A stretch of 7,713 bases of DNA from Rhodospirillaceae bacterium (GTDB taxonomy: Bacteria; Pseudomonadota; Alphaproteobacteria; UBA828): positions 1 through 7,713 of the forward strand of contig JAPPKP010000375.1 of assembly GCA_028819955.1 (NCBI GenBank), read 5' to 3'. The notes under the pieces were generated by a model that was not told the DNA's origin, ran no database searches, and was given only the letters and a program-made list of their open reading frames with translations. The position numbers and the translations under genes are program-made. This document shows, in pieces, positions 6,738-7,713 of this stretch (within the stretch, counting starts at the first letter, position 1; each line of letters begins with the position of its first letter).

Positions 6738-7073
6738 TCAGGGCTTGGCATGCTTGGGCTCGATGCCTTCGACGTCCACCAGCACGTCCTCGCCCTCGAT
6801 CTTGACCGGGTACTGGGCGATCTCGGCATGCGCCGGGTTCACCCCCTTGCCGGCGACGATATCGAACTCCCAGAGATGCATCATGCAGGTGAGCACCCGG
6901 CCGTCGAGGTCGCCGTCCACGAGGTCGACCTCCTGGTGCGGGCACTGCGCCTGGACCGCGTGAATGCCCTCGCCTTCGACATGGACCAGCAGCACCTCGG
7001 TGCCGTCCACGTCGAATGTCTCCATGTCACCTTCCCAGATGTCGTCCAGCGTGCAGGCCTTCTTGAACGCCAT
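6738..7073 (-). CDS. tmoC: Rieske-type ferredoxin of a soluble di-iron monooxygenase, TmoC-like
   Basis: A 111-residue Rieske [2Fe-2S] protein. The cluster ligands are C44/H46 in AQCPHQEVDL and C63/H66 in LTCMMHLWEF, a CxH-16-CxxH arrangement. The N-terminus MAFKKACTLDDIWEGDMETF closely resembles TmoC of toluene-4-monooxygenase and the ferredoxins of alkene and isoprene monooxygenases. Role: carries electrons from an NADH reductase (TmoF-type) to the di-iron hydroxylase in the cytoplasm. The start at 7073 is preceded by a GGAG about 10 nt away and follows the gamma-subunit stop by 32 nt. All four ligands are intact. The cognate reductase gene is not in the window. A stand-alone dioxygenase ferredoxin is less likely given the flanking tmoB- and tmoD-like genes. 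Confidence 0.93.
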   Translation of the reverse strand: MAFKKACTLDDIWEGDMETFDVDGTEVLLVHVEGEGIHAVQAQCPHQEVDLVDGDLDGRVLTCMMHLWEFDIVAGKGVNPAHAEIAQYPVKIEGEDVLVDVEGIEPKHAKP

Positions 7074-7105
7074 GCGTCGGTCACTCCATCCCCTGTGCGC
7101 GCGGG

Positions 7106-7378
7106 CTAACGGGGCTCTTCGAAGTAGATGTCGATGCAGTCGTAGAAGCGGATGCCCGCCTTCTCGACCGTGAGATCGCGCGACCAGGGCGACGCGGAGT
7201 CGTCCTCGGTGGTCGGCCGCACGCGCAGCGTCCGGCCCGGCTTGTCGGCGACGTGCAGCCCGATCGAGTGGAAGGCGCAGGTCGCCGCCACCTCGTCCAT
7301 GGTCTGCGACGGCTCGATTTCCACCGTCTTGATGTGCGCATCCTGCTGGAAGCGCGAGAGAATCGGGAACGCGCTCAT
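7106..7378 (-). CDS. tmoB: monooxygenase hydroxylase gamma subunit, TmoB-like
   Basis: A 90-residue protein beginning MSAFPILSRFQQDAHIKTVE. MSAFP, the MDEVA stretch (27-31), RVRP (52-55), the WSRDLTVEKAGI region (65-76) and the ending DCIDIYFEE match the small ubiquitin-like gamma subunit of toluene/alkene monooxygenase hydroxylases. TmoB is 84 residues, so the length fits. The gamma subunit is a structural part of the (alpha-beta-gamma)2 hydroxylase and has no cofactor. The start at 7378 has GAGGG just upstream and follows the alpha-subunit stop by 33 nt, consistent with one transcript. Assignment rests on both the motifs and the order tmoA-B-C-D. Confidence 0.88.
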   Translation of the reverse strand: MSAFPILSRFQQDAHIKTVEIEPSQTMDEVAATCAFHSIGLHVADKPGRTLRVRPTTEDDSASPWSRDLTVEKAGIRFYDCIDIYFEEPR

Positions 7379-7411
7379 GCCGCCCTCAGCAACGCGATAA
7401 GTGCCGCTTGG

Positions 7412-7713
7412 CTATTCCGCGGCCTGGGCGCGAAAGCCCTCGACCCAGCCGTAGTCGTGGCCGTCGCGGCCTCCGTTGCTGATCACGCCGATACCCATGT
7501 AGGTGAGCACGTTATCCAGCGTGGGCGGGTCGATCTCGCCGGAGTACATGCGGTCCACGATGGTCTCGTGGTCCTTGTAGCGCTCCGGGTCGGTGTCGAA
7601 GATCCAGCGGCACACCTCGGTGCAGAAGTTGTAGCGCCGCTCGCCGTATTCGCGCTGGTAGGCGCGCGCGCCCCACTCCGGGCCCGGCCGGTGCGAGATC
7701 GGGATCTGGCACA
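7412..7713 (-). CDS. tmoA: di-iron monooxygenase hydroxylase alpha subunit, C-terminal 100 residues (5' end outside window)
   Basis: The frame enters from beyond base 7713; the first whole codon is 7711-7709. The visible part opens CQIPISHRPGPEW and continues YGERRYNFCTEVCRWIFDTD with PERY, then a tail (DRMYSGEIDPPTLDNVL, a GIGVISNGG turn, DYGWVEGF) ending at TAG. The CQxP lead and YNFCTEVC with IF...PERY match the YHS/treble-clef-like C-terminal module of TmoA-type hydroxylase large subunits. The four-helix bundle with the two EXXH di-iron motifs is upstream and unseen, so catalytic integrity cannot be checked. The next gene downstream (gamma subunit) is 33 nt away. The downstream context of gamma, Rieske ferredoxin and effector confirms the identity. 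The substrate could be an aromatic, alkene, isoprene or an unstudied compound. Confidence 0.85.
   Translation of the reverse strand, partial: CQIPISHRPGPEWGARAYQREYGERRYNFCTEVCRWIFDTDPERYKDHETIVDRMYSGEIDPPTLDNVLTYMGIGVISNGGRDGHDYGWVEGFRAQAAE

Overview
This is a GC-rich, densely packed bacterial window. It most resembles an alphaproteobacterium: the ATPase is of the MlaF type with the 'IVWxG' C-terminal style, and codon use is strongly GC3. That placement is an inference from protein style, not from a marker gene. No rRNA, tRNA or CRISPR array is visible.

Layout. Positions 1-73 (minus) hold the N-terminus of an IS110-family transposase that leaves the window. Behind it, 74 to about 233 looks like the non-coding left end of the element, where IS110-group elements carry a bridge RNA. 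It is followed by an AT-rich tandem repeat (234-291) built from the heptamer GATACAA. Next is a two-gene minus-strand operon (2663 down to 377): a PLP-dependent phospho-lyase of the ETNPPL/PHYKPL class (class III aminotransferase fold), then an APH-fold small-molecule kinase. The kinase would phosphorylate an amino alcohol (hydroxylysine- or ethanolamine-like) and the lyase would split it to aldehyde, ammonia and phosphate. Divergent from this, 2762-3529 (plus) encodes an orphan MlaF-like ABC ATPase with unusual catalytic residues. It converges on a periplasmic DegQ/Do-type serine protease (4978-3575, minus). Divergent from the protease, 5138-6070 (plus) encodes a class II-type histone-deacetylase-family amidohydrolase.

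The right end (7713 down to 6067, minus) is the 3' part of a soluble di-iron monooxygenase operon of the toluene/alkene/isoprene type. In transcription order it holds the alpha-subunit C-terminus (tmoA-like), gamma subunit (tmoB-like), Rieske ferredoxin (tmoC-like), effector protein (tmoD-like), and then a BolA-family gene where the beta subunit (tmoE) and reductase (tmoF) normally follow. The BolA and deacetylase genes converge with overlapping stop codons, so the monooxygenase operon has no room for tmoE/tmoF downstream. Those subunits must lie upstream of the alpha gene or elsewhere.

Most worth following up: the possible bridge-RNA end of the IS110 element next to a repeat, the rearranged monooxygenase operon ending in bolA, the kinase/phospho-lyase pair of unknown substrate, and the ABC ATPase with Asp in place of the Walker B Glu and Ser in place of the H-loop His.
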